Of a DNA stretch of 64,000 bases, positions 63,007 through 64,000 are shown in pieces. Under the pieces are notes generated by a model that was given only the letters and a program-made list of their open reading frames with translations, ran no database searches and was not told the DNA's origin. Numbering within the stretch: the stretch's first letter is position 1; each line of letters begins with the position of its first letter. Both the position numbers and the translations under genes were made by a program. Origin of the DNA: Pseudoroseicyclus tamaricis (GTDB lineage: Bacteria > Pseudomonadota > Alphaproteobacteria > Rhodobacterales > Rhodobacteraceae); contig NZ_JAAFYS010000002.1 of NCBI RefSeq assembly GCF_012070395.1, forward strand, positions 248,001 to 312,000. Direction: 5' to 3'.

Positions 63007-64000
63007 TCAGCCCCGGTGGATCCAGCCCCCGCCGAACACCCGCGTGCCCTCGCCGGCGTAGAAGACGCAGGCCTGCCCCGGGCTCACGCCCTCCTCGGCG
63101 AGTGCCAGCTCCACCTCCGCCTCGCGCGGCCCGGTCGGGCGGACGATGGCGTCCACCGGTGCCTTGGTGGAGCGCACGCGCACCCGCAGGTGATACTCGG
63201 CCTCATCGGTGAAGGCGCCGTCACCGAGCCAGTTCACCTCCTTCACCGGGATGCGCCGCACCGCGAGCATGTCCCGCGAGCCGACGACCACCTGCCGGCT
63301 GTCGACATCCAGCCGGACGACGTAGAGCGGCTCCGACAGGCCGCCGATGCCCAGCCCGCGCCGCTGGCCGATCGTGTAGTGGATCACGCCCTCATGCGTG
63401 CCCAGCACCCGCCCGTCGGCATGGACGATCTCTCCCGGCTGCGCCGCCCCGGGGCGGATCTTCTCGATCAGCTTGGCGTAATCGCCGTCGGGCACGAAGC
63501 AGATGTCCTGGCTGTCAGGCTTGTCGGCGACGCCGAGCCCGTAGCGCTGCGCCAGCGCCCGCGTCTCCGCCTTGCTCTTGAGGTGGCCCAGCGGGAAGCG
63601 CAGGTAGGCCAGCTGCTCCTTCGTCGTCGAGAAGAGGAAGTAGCTCTGGTCGCGCGCCTCGTCGGCGGCCATGTGCAGCTCCGGCCCCGCCGGCCCGTCG
63701 AGGCGGCGGATGTAATGGCCGGTGGCCATGCAGTCGGCCTCGAGGTCCTTCGCCGTGCCAAGCAGATCCTGGAACTTCACACGTTCGTTACAGCGGATGC
63801 AGGGCACGGGCGTGGCCCCGCCAAGGTAGCTCTCGGCGAACTCGTCGATCACCGCCTCGCGGAACATGTTCTCGTAATCGAGCACGTAATGCGGAAAGCC
63901 CATCGCCTCGGCGACCCGGCGGGCATCGTGGATGTCCCGCCCGGCGCAGCAGGCGCCCTTCTTGGCCAGCGCGGCGCCGTGATCGTAAAGCTGCAGCGTC
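63007..64000 (-). CDS. mnmA: tRNA-specific 2-thiouridylase (5' part beyond window)
   Basis: About 330 C-terminal residues are present; the reading frame continues past the window edge ([20 protein letters not shown] precedes the internal ATG at 63903). Catalytic cysteines lie in [13 protein letters not shown] and [52 protein letters not shown] and [14 protein letters not shown] are also typical. MnmA puts sulfur on U34 of Lys, Glu and Gln tRNAs. The end [18 protein letters not shown] is the family C-terminus. Confidence 0.96.
   Translation of the reverse strand, partial: TLQLYDHGAALAKKGACCAGRDIHDARRVAEAMGFPHYVLDYENMFREAVIDEFAESYLGGATPVPCIRCNERVKFQDLLGTAKDLEADCMATGHYIRRLDGPAGPELHMAADEARDQSYFLFSTTKEQLAYLRFPLGHLKSKAETRALAQRYGLGVADKPDSQDICFVPDGDYAKLIEKIRPGAAQPGEIVHADGRVLGTHEGVIHYTIGQRRGLGIGGLSEPLYVVRLDVDSRQVVVGSRDMLAVRRIPVKEVNWLGDGAFTDEAEYHLRVRVRSTKAPVDAIVRPTGPREAEVELALAEEGVSPGQACVFYAGEGTRVFGGGWIHRG

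Overview
This window is very G+C-rich bacterial chromosome, most likely from the order Rhodobacterales (Roseobacter/Rhodobacter lineage) of the Alphaproteobacteria. The inference rests on gene families and gene orders recalled from that group: a pyruvate dehydrogenase operon whose E1-beta subunit carries its own lipoyl domain, an HWE-type histidine kinase, a small Hint-domain protein, DUF2852 proteins, and relic gene-transfer-agent (GTA) genes beside cysE. No species name can be justified from the sequence alone.

Layout. 1-1111: 3' end of an ATM1-type ABC exporter, a Hint-domain protein and tRNA-Leu(TAG). 1112-10660: an accessory stretch with a MATE exporter, an ECF42 sigma factor with its DGPF/YCII partner, a VOC protein, an NmrA-like reductase with a divergent LysR regulator, and a GH16 glycoside hydrolase. 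This stretch is bracketed by the intact tRNA-Leu and an imperfect copy of only its 3' 49 nt, just before tig, so it looks like an old tRNA-targeted insertion. 10688-20656: housekeeping and mixed genes (tig, a PQQ/sorbosone-dehydrogenase-like protein, a Tat-exported 5'-nucleotidase, an Hsp70 homologue, an HWE kinase, and rpsF-rpsR-rplI). 20786-26127: type II fatty acid synthesis genes fabD-fabG-acpP-fabF followed by mltG.

26298-29398 is the most unusual segment. An apparently intact GTA small-terminase gene overlaps an open reading frame that joins the first ~65 residues of the GTA large terminase in frame to the C-terminal ~500 residues of the GTA tail/host-specificity protein (gp15). A g15.1-like gene and cysE follow. 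The portal, protease, capsid and tail genes are absent, so the locus appears collapsed by one large in-frame internal deletion.

29417-43832: Ohr/OhrR peroxide defence; the pdhA-pdhB-(82-aa ORF)-pdhC operon; a copper-handling operon (YcnI-PCu(A)C fusion plus SCO1); a PACE exporter; ftsB; fba; pgk; two cyclophilins; and an EamA transporter. 43883-51361: nucleoside hydrolase; the ilvI-ilvN operon with a complete transcription-attenuation leader (peptide MSIVVLIGERRMGP, terminator and promoter); an MFS/DeoR pair; and the N-end-rule leucyltransferase. 51912-64000: RDD and two DUF2852 membrane proteins with paired dyad operators, ybaK-like, glnE, the Entner-Doudoroff pair edd-eda with a LacI-type operator, a RlmI-like methyltransferase coupled to a PIN protein, and the 3' part of mnmA.

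The long intergenic gaps are filled mainly by two dispersed repeat families. One is a ~200-nt structured element found as eight units at five loci. The other is a short hairpin-plus-tail element found at three loci.
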